Assembly: GCA_947561395.2 (NCBI GenBank)
Contig: OX387184.1
Span: 36,570,766-36,634,765, forward strand
Source: Buxus sempervirens
Lineage: Eukaryota > Streptophyta > Magnoliopsida > Buxales > Buxaceae
Length of the DNA stretch: 64,000 bases
Direction of reading: 5' to 3'
Positions 11,691-21,643 of the stretch are shown piece after piece (the stretch's first letter is position 1; every line of letters begins with the position of its first letter). The position numbers were made by a program, and so were the translations under genes. Below the pieces are notes generated by a model. That model had not been told where the DNA came from, did not search any database, and worked only from the letters and a program-made list of their open reading frames with translations.

Positions 11691-12278
11691 CATTGGATAG
11701 AGAATCTCGACACGGTTCCAACGCAACTGAGTTTGCAGGAATCGGGGTCTGGATGAAGGTTCTGCGGGCGGTCAAACCTGAGCAGAGCCAAAAGTTGACT
11801 TTCTGCTAAAATCCGATCCAGAGGCCTACCCCTAGGTCATTGGATAGAGAATCTCGACACGGTTCCAACGCAACTGAGTTTGCAGGAATCGGGGTCCAGA
11901 TGAAGGTTTTGCGGGCGGTCAAACCTGAGCAGAGCCAAAAGTTGACTTTCTGCTAAAATCCGATCCAGAGGCCTACCCCTAGGTCATTGGATAGAGAATC
12001 TCGACACGGTTCCAACGCAACTGAGTTTGCAGGAATCGGGGTCCGGATGAAGGTTTTGCGGGCGGTCAAACCTGAGCAAAGCCAAAAGTTGACTTTCTGC
12101 TAAAATCCGATCCAGAGACCTACCCCTAGGTCATTGGATAGAGAATCTCGACACGGTTCCAACGCAACCGAGTTTGCAGGAATCGGGGTCCGGATGAAGG
12201 TTCTGCGGGCGGTCAAACTTGAGCAGAGCCAAAAGTTGACTTTCTGCTAAAATCCGATCCGGAGGCCTACCCCTAGGT
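11691..12278 (+). repeat. 147-bp tandem repeat, 4 copies, inside the solo LTR
   Basis: Copies start at 11691, 11838, 11985 and 12132 with exactly 147-bp spacing, and a diverged fifth begins at 12279. Each starts CATTGGATAGAGAATCTCG. The other LTRs of the family carry the related module only once or twice, so this is a recent local amplification. The copies differ by only a few bases. Confidence 0.97.
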
Positions 12279-12566
12279 CATGGGATGGAGGGCTCCGATA
12301 CGATTCTAATGAAACTAAGTTTGCCCAAATCGGAGTCCGGATGAAGGAAATATGAGCTGACGAAATTCCCGGGCAGCAAAACCGGCAATCTGCGCACGTG
12401 GCAAAAAGCTGCACACGTGGCGAGTTGCGCAGGAAAATATCTCGGGGATTAAATCCGTAAATATCCAAACATACGAAATATCCCAGGGACTAAATCCGTG
12501 AAAATCCGAGAATATCGGATTAAATCAAAAATTTCCAGGGACTAAATCCGAATTTTTTAGATTTTT

Positions 12567-12697
12567 ACGTCCGGCGAGCGGCGGCATTAAATGATTTTCA
12601 TCATTATGCCGCTCGCGCGGACGTGGCGAGCGGGCTTGCGCCCACCTTGAGCTGGGCGCCAAGGTGGGCGGCACCTTTTTTTTCTTGGTCTATATAA
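12567..12697 (+). promoter_or_regulatory. Probable solo-LTR promoter: two hairpins and a TATA box
   Basis: TATATAA is at 12691-12697. Upstream are an imperfect inverted repeat (12567-12587 with 12606-12624) and a perfect one with 10-bp arms CGCCCACCTT / AAGGTGGGCG (12639-12648 and 12661-12670). The TATA box position, followed by a C/T-rich leader, suits a U3 promoter. Activity is inferred. Confidence 0.55.
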
Positions 12698-12853
12698 CCC
12701 GCGCGACTTTTCGCGCAGGGGGTTGGAAGTTTTTTTTTTTCGGAAAAAAGCTAAGGGTTCGGACATTTTTTCTTCTGGATTTTTTAGGGTGCGAAGGGTC
12801 TTGGTTTGTTCTCTTCTTCCCTCTCCCGAAGCCCCCCTCTCTTGGTCCCTGCT

Positions 12854-12875
12854 CCCCCCCCCCCCCCCCCCCCCC
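12854..12875 (+). repeat. Poly-C run of 22 in the LTR leader
   Basis: This is an uninterrupted run of 22 C. Two shorter C runs occur further on in the same LTR (13430-13440 and 13499-13511). Run lengths of this kind are error-prone in sequencing. Confidence 0.9.
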
Positions 12876-15139
12876 TCAGAAATAAAACCCCAAGAGGCTC
12901 ACCCTTCTTTGGTTCGGCTCCATTCCCACCCAAGCAAGTGGAGGCTTGCTACTGTTGGTGCGGTGAAGTCGAGGATCCCGCCGCTGTCCGACTTCGAGGA
13001 GGCTCCCCCACTCAGCTCCAGAACTCAAGAACCACCAGGTAAAAATCCCTGTTACTTTGGGTTATACATATATGAGCATGTGATGTTTTTTTTCGTAAGC
13101 CGGTCTTATTCGGTGGTATGAGGCCACAGCCATGAAACCATGTTTTTTTTTGTTCACTTCCATCCGATGAAGACCGTCAAGTAAGGAAGAGGAAGATGCA
13201 TGTTTTGCTCACGTCGAAAAGGGAGCATGTTCCCCAAGTTCCCTTCATCTAATGTACCCCTGTAAACCCCCCTTCTCCTTCCCTTCTCTCCGAAAGTCTG
13301 CGTGCATGCACCGAGCTTAGGGACATGCGTAGGTGAAAAGGAATTAGGTTTCCATGTTGCATAGGCAATCTCTTTTATTAGTGTTTTGTTCCTCCTGTTG
13401 TTTTATTGCTTGTTATATTTGCTAACATGCCCCCCCCCCCAACCCCCTGCCGTATGCCACTTGCTCCTGGTAGTGTCCCCGTAAGCATGCTCCCATCACC
13501 CCCCCCCCCCCTTTTTTTTTAGATGTTAATGCATCTGTACCAGTTTTTTATCGGGTTTGTTTTCTTTTAAGAGATTTTGGGTTGTGGGATGAAGCATGAA
13601 TCATGTTTAGACTAGTTTTAATATAAGTTTAAGTGGTTTCTGGGGAGTGGTCGAAGCCCGGGGAAGTGTCCTGGGCATATTATTCGTGAAGTATTTTGAA
13701 TGCATGTTTGTACTGTGAGATTTCTGGGTTTTCAAAACTTGAAATAAAAATGTGTTTAGATTAAATCCAAAATTAGTTGGGAGGTGTTCTGGGCATGTTG
13801 GGAGGATAGTGGAACAGTTACAGACCTAAAAAAATCGGCCAGAGTTGGAGATCTCAAAAAAACAGAGAGTTGAAAATCGCAGTGAGCTGCCGCCCACCTG
13901 GCGCTCACCTGGCGCTCACCTAGGAGGTGGGCGCCCCTTTCACCTCACTTCCCGCCGAGCTGGCGCCCACCTGGCGCTCAGCTCGCGCCCACCTAAAAAC
14001 CAGGTGAAATTCTCGCGCCAGTTTTTTTTCTGACAAGTGTCCATCTTGTGTTTTTTTTCTGTAATTATTGCTAAACGTGAATGCCATTTCCGAACCGAAC
14101 CGAATAAACCAATAGGGTTTCTGGGTCACCCGGAAACCCAATGTGGGACTTGGACCCCGGTCCAACTTGACTTCCAGTGGGCCTTCCAATGGGGCCCACC
14201 CAGCCCAATAAACACCAAAGCATGCCATTAAATAACTTAAGTAAAATGAATAATTTGAACCGGGCGGGCCAAACCCAATGCGGCCCACCCGAGCCTTGTT
14301 ATGTGAAATTGATGCATGAATTGCGTGGTTTGGCCGAGACCAAGGGCAAGGGCCTACCGGGCCCGCCAAAGCCCACCAACCGAACCAAGGAAGGGTGCAA
14401 ACCCTAATTTCTGGTAACTTGGGCTTACAAGCCCAGATTTGGACCGCGGGCCCCAAGCCCAATGTCCGAATCACTTTGGCAAAATTAAAAAGATAAATTC
14501 AATAAAAAATACTTGGCCACCATATGGGCCCACCTAAGGGGCCCACAAACCAGTCCGGCCCACTTGTGCATAAAAAACACTTAACCTTCAAATCTGAATC
14601 TAAAGTAAAATCAATGCACCAACCAAAGCCCAAAGGGCCTCCTAGGATAGGCCAAGGCCCACAAGGGCACACGGGCTTGACTAAGCCCACCAAGGACACC
14701 GTGGGCCTTCCAACGGGGCCCACCCAACCAGACTCAGATCACCTAAGTAATCAAGATAAAAACAATTAAAGGGACCCACACCACTCAGGTGGTCCCGCCA
14801 GACTTAACCAAAATTGCATATCGGATTAGGAATCAGGTGAGACCTATGTAAGCTGACTCAAACCAGGGAACCCACGGGACCCGTCATCTGACGGGGTGGA
14901 CCGGGGTGTCTACGGACTTCCCCGGACCACAACCGAGAACAGACTTAGAATCTCAAGCCGCAGACCAAAAGCCCTAATAGACAGGATTAGGCACCCAGGT
15001 GTCCGCCTGCACCCCATCAGGCGGTGGCGACTCCGAATTACCCCGTGCCGCGTTTCCCACGCGCGCACACTCAGTATCATAGGGTTGGACCACGCATGGT
15101 CACAAAAAAAGGGGGCTGAAGATCAGCACCTAGGGTTGC

Positions 15140-15760
15140 CTTAACCGATCCCGACTCATTCGTCGGTGGTCTTGGCGATACAAGGATTCGGCTAGTAGTA
15201 CCTTGACGCTCTGCAGCCAATATCCGATTCAACTACCGGCGGCTTTGGTGTCACTAACAGGGGTAGGCTAAGCCAGGACGCTCCTCCACCAATATCCAAC
15301 TCATCCGTCGGTGGTTTGGTGCCCTAAGATTTCGGCTAGTAGTACTCGGACGCTCCGCAGCCAATATCCGATTCAACTACCGGCGGCTTTGGTGTCACTA
15401 ACAGGGGTAGGCTATGCCAGGACGCTCCTCCACCAATATCCGACTCATCCGTCGGCAGTTTCGGTGCCCTAAGATTTCGGCTAGTAGTACCCGAACGTTC
15501 CGCAGCCAATATCCGATTCAACTACCGACGGCTTTGGTGTCACTAACAGGGGTAGGCTATGCCAGGACGCTCCTCCATCAATATCCGACTCATCCGTCGG
15601 CGGTTTCGGTGCCCTAAGATTTCGGCTAGTAGTACCCAGACGCTCCGCAGCCAATATCCGATTCAACTACCGGTGGCATTGGTGTCACTAACAGGGGTAG
15701 GCTATGCCAGGATGCTCCTCCACCAATCCGTTGATGGCTTTGGTGCCCTACAGGTTAGAC
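15140..15760 (-). repeat. 145-bp tandem repeat of two related halves, about 3.8 copies
   Basis: Copies begin near 15205, 15349, 15494 and 15639 (144-145 bp apart). Each unit holds two similar halves: one with GCAGCCAATATCCGATTCAA, the other with CACCAATATCCGACTCATC. The repeat is therefore a dimer of an older unit of about 70 bp. It lies in the TAT leader between ORF1 and gag. Minus-strand reading frames across it exist only because the period is nearly a multiple of three, and I do not call them genes. Confidence 0.92.
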
Positions 15761-16174
15761 TGAATGATCTTGGAAGGATACAAACGGGTGTGATCTGAGC
15801 TCACAGTCTTGGGTGCTTTTTAACACTTATCGGGTTTCGCGATCTCACTGAAAGAGATGCAAACAAAGGGAATTAGGTGGTCGCAGCGACCAAGAATATT
15901 GCAATTATCTGAGAAGAGGTGGTCTGTCGGAGACCGAGTTGCCCTATTGGAGGGAATTAATTCTTTTATTTCAAATTCTTGTTTTGTTAAGTTTGAAACA
16001 ACATAGCAGAGTGAAAATAAGTTCATGCTTTAATCGAAAAGTGCCGCCGTGGCACAAAGTATCATCATTCATAACAAAATACGACAAAGCCAAAGTCTAG
16101 CTAGGTTGGTCATCATCATAGTGGGAGGACACGTCTTGCCTCCTTAAGGCTTGCAGAAGCTTGTTCCGTAGACG
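15761..16174 (-). other. TAT leader between tandem repeats and ORF1
   Basis: No gene or clear motif is visible. On the element's sense strand this follows the ORF1 stop at 16175. The sequence is A/T-rich without a strong repeat. Confidence 0.4.
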
Positions 16175-17530
16175 TCAGTCCTCCTCAGCGCGCTTGCACA
16201 CTAATTCCATTTCATGTTGCAAGGCCATATTGGCCTGCCTACTCTCCCGTTCCGAATCCACATAAGCTGAATGGATACGGGAGTGGGTCTCCTGCAGTTT
16301 GGCCACCCTGTCCCTATATGTGTTAGGGGGCGGAACTGGAATGTCGCTTGAAGTGACAGGCTGAAGAGGCGGGGGGCCGTCGTGGCCGAACTCCTGAGCC
16401 ATCCACTGCTTGTAATCTCGAAAGTGTGATTCGGTGAAGACGTCTTCCCGATATACGCACACCGTCTTCCACTCCATCTGTAGTTGCGTCCTTAGTCCCT
16501 TAGTGAGTGGACCAATCAAATTGCCCATGTCGTCCTTGACCGGGATTCCCTGCGGTTTCCCAAACTATCTTAGAACCAGAATCGGATAGTATGGCACAAC
16601 ATGGGTAAGGCCTATCAGGGCAAGGCCCTCTCTTTTCTTAAAAACTATAATGGGGGTGTAGGGGATGTTGTATGTGCCCCACCATCGAATGTCTGTTTCT
16701 CCATTTAGATGGAGAAAGTGGTTAAACCAATCCTCACGAGCGGGTAGGTCCGGTTTGATCTCTCTTCGGGCCAACCATATGATATTATCGCAGGCTACCC
16801 TATAATGTGTGCTGACGGGTGATGACACCATTAGGTGGTCTTGCAGCCAAATGTGGAGAAGGGGAGCACACCCTTGAAACCTTCGGGTTCTGTTTTTGGA
16901 CAATGTTAGGGACTGGAACAGTTGAGCTAGGATCAGTGGCATGATTTGGTACCTTGCCCTGAGTTGATCCACAATTTCCATGAGGGCCAAGTTAATGGTG
17001 TTTCCCCCAGTCAGAAAGAAAACTTGCGACAGAACCACAAGGGTGAAGGTGTCAAACCAAGCCCGGGGTCTTTCTTGCTTTTTGTTTCTTATTTTCTCAG
17101 CTAGGAATGCTTTGGAGACCCTCGTAAATGCTTTGTCACCTCCTAAGGTCTGGAATTCTCTCCTTCAGAGGCCAAAGAAAACACAAGCTTCATTCTTATA
17201 GCTTTCTTTGAGACTTGGCCTAGTGGGTTATTCTAAGTCACGAAATCGAAGGAACGGGTCAAGTTCCTCAATTGTGGGAGTCAACTCATTTACCCCCAAT
17301 CGAAACACTGAAAGCTGGGGATCCTAGAAAAGCAGGGCTGCTTGGATCATATCCCAGTTAATTGGCACGTTTAACAGGGACAAAGTCTGTCCTATACGGT
17401 ATTTGTGCTCCCATTCAATCTACTCACTCCCTTGGAGCTGCCTTGTCCAAAAACGGATCCAGGGGATATCCCAGGCGCACTTCTCTATTCTAGGGAAACG
17501 GGTTCCCTCAGATGAGGATAAGGGATCCAT
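16175..17530 (-). pseudogene. TAT/Ogre ORF1 protein (DUF7745-like)
   Basis: A single reading frame of about 451 codons runs from the ATG at 17530 to 16175. It is interrupted only by five in-frame stops: one at 17420-17422, three between about 17,310 and 17,165, and one at 16565-16567. No frameshift is needed. Readable segments include WDIPWIRFWTRQLQG, TFTLVVLSQVFFLTGG, RRFQGCAPLLHIWLQDHL and WFNHFLHLNGETDIRWW. These resemble a plant-specific family I know as DUF7745, found with the extra ORF upstream of gag in Ogre-type elements. Its biochemical role is unknown. The C-terminal 60 residues (16,175-16,400) look coiled-coil-forming. The family name is from memory; the position and frame are direct. 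Confidence 0.75.
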
Positions 17531-19037
17531 GCAAACTATTCGACCGAAATTCCAAATCAATTTAAGGTTCCACATAAAACTCTTAATTAGCTCTAAGACA
17601 TGCATATTTTCAAGCAAAAGAAATAAACCACTACCAATTTTAACATGCTTCACAAAATAGAGCGACAATTAAAACAGTGAGGAAATCAAATCCACGCATA
17701 CATGGTGTGTGGTCCTAAGGGTTGGCGCCGATGAAGGCGCGCCTCCTAGACATACTTGTGTAGAGGAGCACATTCAAGTCCTGATCAGTCTTCTGTCTTT
17801 CATCTGCTTTCAGTGTCTAACCATAGCAGAAATTACAACTTGCCATCGAGGGCGAAAGTTTATAATATTCACAAGAACTGCAAAGAATTCGTCCTTAAGG
17901 CTGTTGGAAGCCAAAAGGAAGGATACAAATTGCTTCTAAAGCGGGTAGGCTAAAAATTCCTCGATCTAGGGTTTAATGCCCTTATTCTAATCTGGCATGC
18001 TTTCATCTGTTTGTCTGATTTGGCCAGCTTTCGTCTGCTCTAAAAGACCAATCTGGACTTAAAGTGCTCCCAGCGGACTATAATCAGTTAAAACCCATAG
18101 CTTACAGGACTCAATGCATGGATCTGGGGTGGTTCCCCTGATCAAAGTTAGGTTAGTTTCCTAAATTAGGGCTAAGGTAGCCAAGAATCAAGGGTTTACT
18201 CACTTTTGATGCAAAAGGCAGGGGTTTCTGCCCCTAATGGACTCTGGATTTTATTCTGATTTTACTCCTCTTGTATTCATCATTCACATCACCCTCTCAT
18301 GTACAACGCGTGGTTTATTCAGAAACGTTAGGTGGGGAAGGATACTCAGGTCGAGACATATTCCTACAAGGGTCTGGACCAGTACTGGATCCTCGCGTGC
18401 CACGGCAAGAAACCGGTGGTGCTAATGGACTCCAGAAAACTGGGGGGATGGGTTTACCCTGCTTTCCCCGGCAAGCCACAGGAGCGTAGGTGCTAATAAC
18501 ATCCCAAAGATCAGTTCATAGGAATCAGAAGGGTAGGCTGCTAGAGAGGTCTAAGTTTTGGTAAAGAAGATGCAGTATCCGCTTTCACTCATGCATTCAG
18601 AATCAGATCATTCACGCAGCCTCCCTCTTGCATGTCACCCCACGCATTTTATCATATATAAAAAACCGGAAGTGAAATCCATCCACGGTGTGGTGGTGTG
18701 CTCGTGTGTCCAATTGGGCTGCGTGCTGTGTCTTATACGGGTGAGTTTTGTCTGGATTTTTGTTGATAAAGGGATTGTTACTATCTTGTATAGTAAGGTG
18801 CAGAATTAGCACGCAATACGATGTCCCGGAGAATCCCCACGTAAGCGTAGGGTCACAGGGGACCACTTAAATTCCGCTTGCCTTGGGCAATTATCGTGTC
18901 CCTTTGACAGGACTCCCCAGAATGCTTCATTACGCGTATTCTGTATCTTACTAAACGAGGTAGTAAGAATCCTAGATATCAACTAAATTCCTTTTACGCT
19001 GACTCAATCTAACCAGGGTCCTACTGGGCTGAGAAGT
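17531..19037 (-). other. 5' leader of the TAT element
   Basis: This is untranslated DNA between the primer site and ORF1, about 1.5 kb. I see no conserved domain in any frame. Long leaders are normal in this lineage. Confidence 0.5.
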
Positions 19038-19056
19038 GTCCCCAGTGGAGTCGCCA
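19038..19056 (-). other. Primer binding site, tRNA-Arg type
   Basis: The minus strand reads TGGCGACTCCACTGGGGAC three bases after the 5' LTR end. Its complement ends GGAGTCGCCA, which fits the 3' end of a plant tRNA-Arg as I remember it. Ogre-group elements are known for a tRNA-Arg primer. This fixes the 5' LTR boundary at 19060. Confidence 0.8.
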
Positions 19057-20091
19057 GGCTGTGCGCGCGTTGGAAATCGTGGCACGGGAAAGTTCGGAGT
19101 CGCCACCGCTTGATGGGGTGCAGGCAGACACCTGGGTGCCTAATCTTGTCTTTTTCAAGGCCTTGTCTGCAGCTTGAGATTCTAAGTAGGGTCTCGGTTA
19201 TGGTCTGGGGAAGTCCGTAGACACCCCGGTCCACCTCGTCGAATGACGGGTCCCGTGGGTTCCCTGGTTTGAGTCAACTTACTTTAGTTCTCACCCGATT
19301 CCTATTCCAGCATGTAATTTTTGGTTAAGTCTGTCGGGACCACCTGAGTGGTGTAGACCCCTTTTAATTGCTTTTATCTTCTTAATTAAGTGCTCTGAGT
19401 CAGATCGGGTGGGCCTCGTCGGAAGGCCCACGGTATCCTTGGTGGGCTTAGTCAAGCCCGTGTACCCCTGGTGGGCCTCGGTTTAGTCCTGAGAGGCCCT
19501 TTGGGCTTTGGTGAATTCAATTGATTTTTCTTTTAAGGTTCAAGTTAGAATTTAAGTGGTTTTCATGCAAAGGTGTGCTGGGTGGATTGGTGGGCCCATT
19601 GGGTGGGCCACACATGGTTGTCGAGTGATTTGTTGGAATTTGTCTTCCTTAAGTTCTCAAAGGGGGCTAGACCTTGGCCTTGGGGCCCATTGGTCTAAAC
19701 TCGGACCGGATGGCCCATGGTTTAGTGGGTTAGGGTATTGGACCCTGCCCTGTTGGGTTGATGGGCTCAGTGGGCCCGATAGGCCCGTGCCCGCAGTCAC
19801 GGCCAAACCATTCCTACATTAGCCAACATGCTTTCTTTTTGGGCTTTGGTGGGCCTCATAAGGTTTTGCCCATTCGATTTACTTTGATTGTCTTGTTTAC
19901 TTTTAAATATGATCTTGGACTGGGTGGGCCCCGTTGGGAGGCCCACAAAGGGATCAAGTTGGGCTAGGAAGCCCATGTGCCACTTTGGGTTTCCGGTTGA
20001 CCCGGAAACCCTACTGGTTCAACCGGTTCAGTTCAAATAACCAAGCAAATTAGCAAGCATGCAAAATCAAATTTTTGGAGAATTTCAGAAG

Positions 20092-20192
20092 CAACCGAAA
20101 TTTACTTTCGGTTGAACACAACATTCAGGGTAATCGCAAGCACATTTCGGTTATACTGTCTTCTTGGCTTAACCAAAATTTAATTTCGGCCA
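20092..20192 (-). repeat. Palindromic AACCGAAA/TTTCGGTT cluster in the LTR 3' half
   Basis: A near-palindrome lies at 20092-20114 (CAACCGAAA...TTTCGGTTG), with a half site near 20,145 and a degenerate pair at about 20,166-20,192. The same motif recurs near the LTR promoter and in the LTR at 26,661-32,250. Confidence 0.75.
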
Positions 20193-21419
20193 AGCCAGAA
20201 AGCCCCTATAATCAATCTGAGTTTTCAGTTAACCTGCCGAGATTGGTTTTCTTGCATTTTTAGTAGAAAGCCAACCCAAGGTACCTGTGGGCATGCATAG
20301 GACATCCGTGGGCCCCTGTGTGGGCCCACAATGGTTCGAATGGAGCCATTGGCTCACCTTTTGGGGTTTTAAAGACCAAATAGTAGGGGGATCAAAAGGG
20401 TTTCTTCTCCCCTTTCCAAACCAAAGAAAAGACTAACCAGGGATCCGAGTGTCCCTGGTTTGTTTTCCCTTGCTCTAAAACAGACCAGCATGCTTACACC
20501 AGGACGAGTAAGAAAACACCAGCAAATACTAGCCTAGGCATGCATCTCATGCCTCTCATGATTGTAAAACAGCGATTCGAAACATGATAAAAACCTTATT
20601 GAAAACACATGCATGAAAACAGTTGGAAAAGCATGCAATCATACAAAGCTAAAATCATGGCATACATGCTTCAAATCCTAATGATTGACAGGAAGACTTT
20701 ATACATTCATACAATAGCAAATAGGCATACATCTCATGTATTTCAGCATACCAATACTACTTTCAAACCCTACCAAAATAGCATTTAAAGAAAGGAAGGG
20801 GAGGGGGCTTATGCCAGGGTTACATTCAGATTTACGTGGGAGGATCATGCTCCTCAGATCGACGCAAGACTAACAACCATAATGACCACAAGACAATGGC
20901 CGAATGGGGGTTGTATGACCTCTTTAGACCGACCAAAACTCTTTCTAACTGCTTTTTATACTACCGGGCTTACCTTCTTGCTATGTGGAAGTGACCTTTC
21001 ATCAAATGAGCATGACGAGATGGCAAAAATGACAAACTAGCACGCATATGGTGACTAAGACATGAATTTACAACATGCTTGAAACTTAAAGTGCTCCAAA
21101 GGAGCTGAAATTCATATATGTTGGATAAATTTTAGTGGAAGTCATACCTCACAGTTGAAACACTCTTTAGAGGTGTGCTTGAGGCTCCTCGAGGCACCAC
21201 AGCTTCTGGACAGCATTTCTCCAAGCACCAAGTCTTCACCAGGCCTCCTCCAAGGTCTCCAAGGGAAGAAGGAGGGGATGGGGAAGGGTTTCAAGTGATT
21301 CAGGAAGGGGTTTGGGGTGTTAGGAGGGGTTGGGAAAGTATAGAGGAGAGGGACGAGCAGGGTAGGGAGAGGGAGAAAATCGGAGAAATAGCCAACCCCC
21401 AGCCAAATGGCTAGAGTCC

Positions 21420-21430
21420 CTATTTATAGC
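21420..21430 (-). promoter_or_regulatory. TATA box of the TAT 5' LTR
   Basis: The minus strand reads GCTATAAATAG. A C/T-rich leader follows downstream on that strand. The equivalent element is found in the LTR at 26,661-32,250 (29199-29208). Confidence 0.7.
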
Positions 21431-21441
21431 CAGAAAAAGGA

Positions 21442-21643
21442 TAACCGAAATTAATTTTCGGTTACACTGATTTTTCATCATAACCGAAAATTAATTTCGG
21501 TTATACAGGATTTGTTTGTAATCGAAATAACATTTCAGTTACTTTTGCACTCAATTGGCAGTTAATTTCTGTTAGGTATGGATTCAAACAATCTGTCAGG
21601 CGATATTCGATTTCACTTTATGAACTGAAAATATATTTCGGTC
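21442..21643 (-). repeat. Array of TAACCGAAATTAATTTCGGTTA-type palindromes upstream of the TATA box
   Basis: Palindromes are at 21442-21464 and 21481-21503, with degenerate copies at about 21518-21542 and 21622-21643. They lie just upstream of the TATA box on the element's sense strand, where transcription factors would bind. The function is inferred from position only. Confidence 0.8.

Larger units (their letters stand above)
11561..15069 (+). mobile_element. Solo LTR, TAT family (3,509 bp), inserted in the TAT element
   Basis: It starts TGTAAGCACC and ends CGCGCGCACA, and is flanked by the perfect 5-bp duplication CTCAG (11556-11560 and 15070-15074). No internal region is attached, so it is a solo LTR. 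It is inverted relative to its host element and separates ORF1 from gag. Its outer parts match the other LTRs of the family. The central part (about 12,550-14,080) differs from the 5' LTR at 19,060-22,227 and from the LTR at 26,661-32,250. Confidence 0.95.

Noticed and set aside
11691..12278. Regular repeats, possible CRISPR array
   Set aside because: It is a contiguous 147-bp tandem without unique spacers, in a plant LTR.
12664..13121. Proline-rich open frames on the plus strand
   Set aside because: They are made of the poly-C run and LTR leader; no homology is recognised and there is no conserved start.
13920..14474. 184-codon open frame, minus strand
   Set aside because: It is antisense to the GGGCCCA-rich LTR end; it is open because of base composition.
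1..15069. Inverted similarity of 1-403 and 11,561-12,440, which looks like the terminal inverted repeats of a DNA transposon
   Set aside because: Each is the start of an LTR of the same family in opposite orientation. The right one has its own 5-bp target duplication and is a separate solo LTR.
15336..15666. Two similar 61-codon frames, minus strand
   Set aside because: They are the same tandem-repeat unit read twice.
17403..19037. Short frames in the TAT leader outside ORF1
   Set aside because: No domain, repeat or conserved composition supports coding; only the ORF1 frame shows family-like text.
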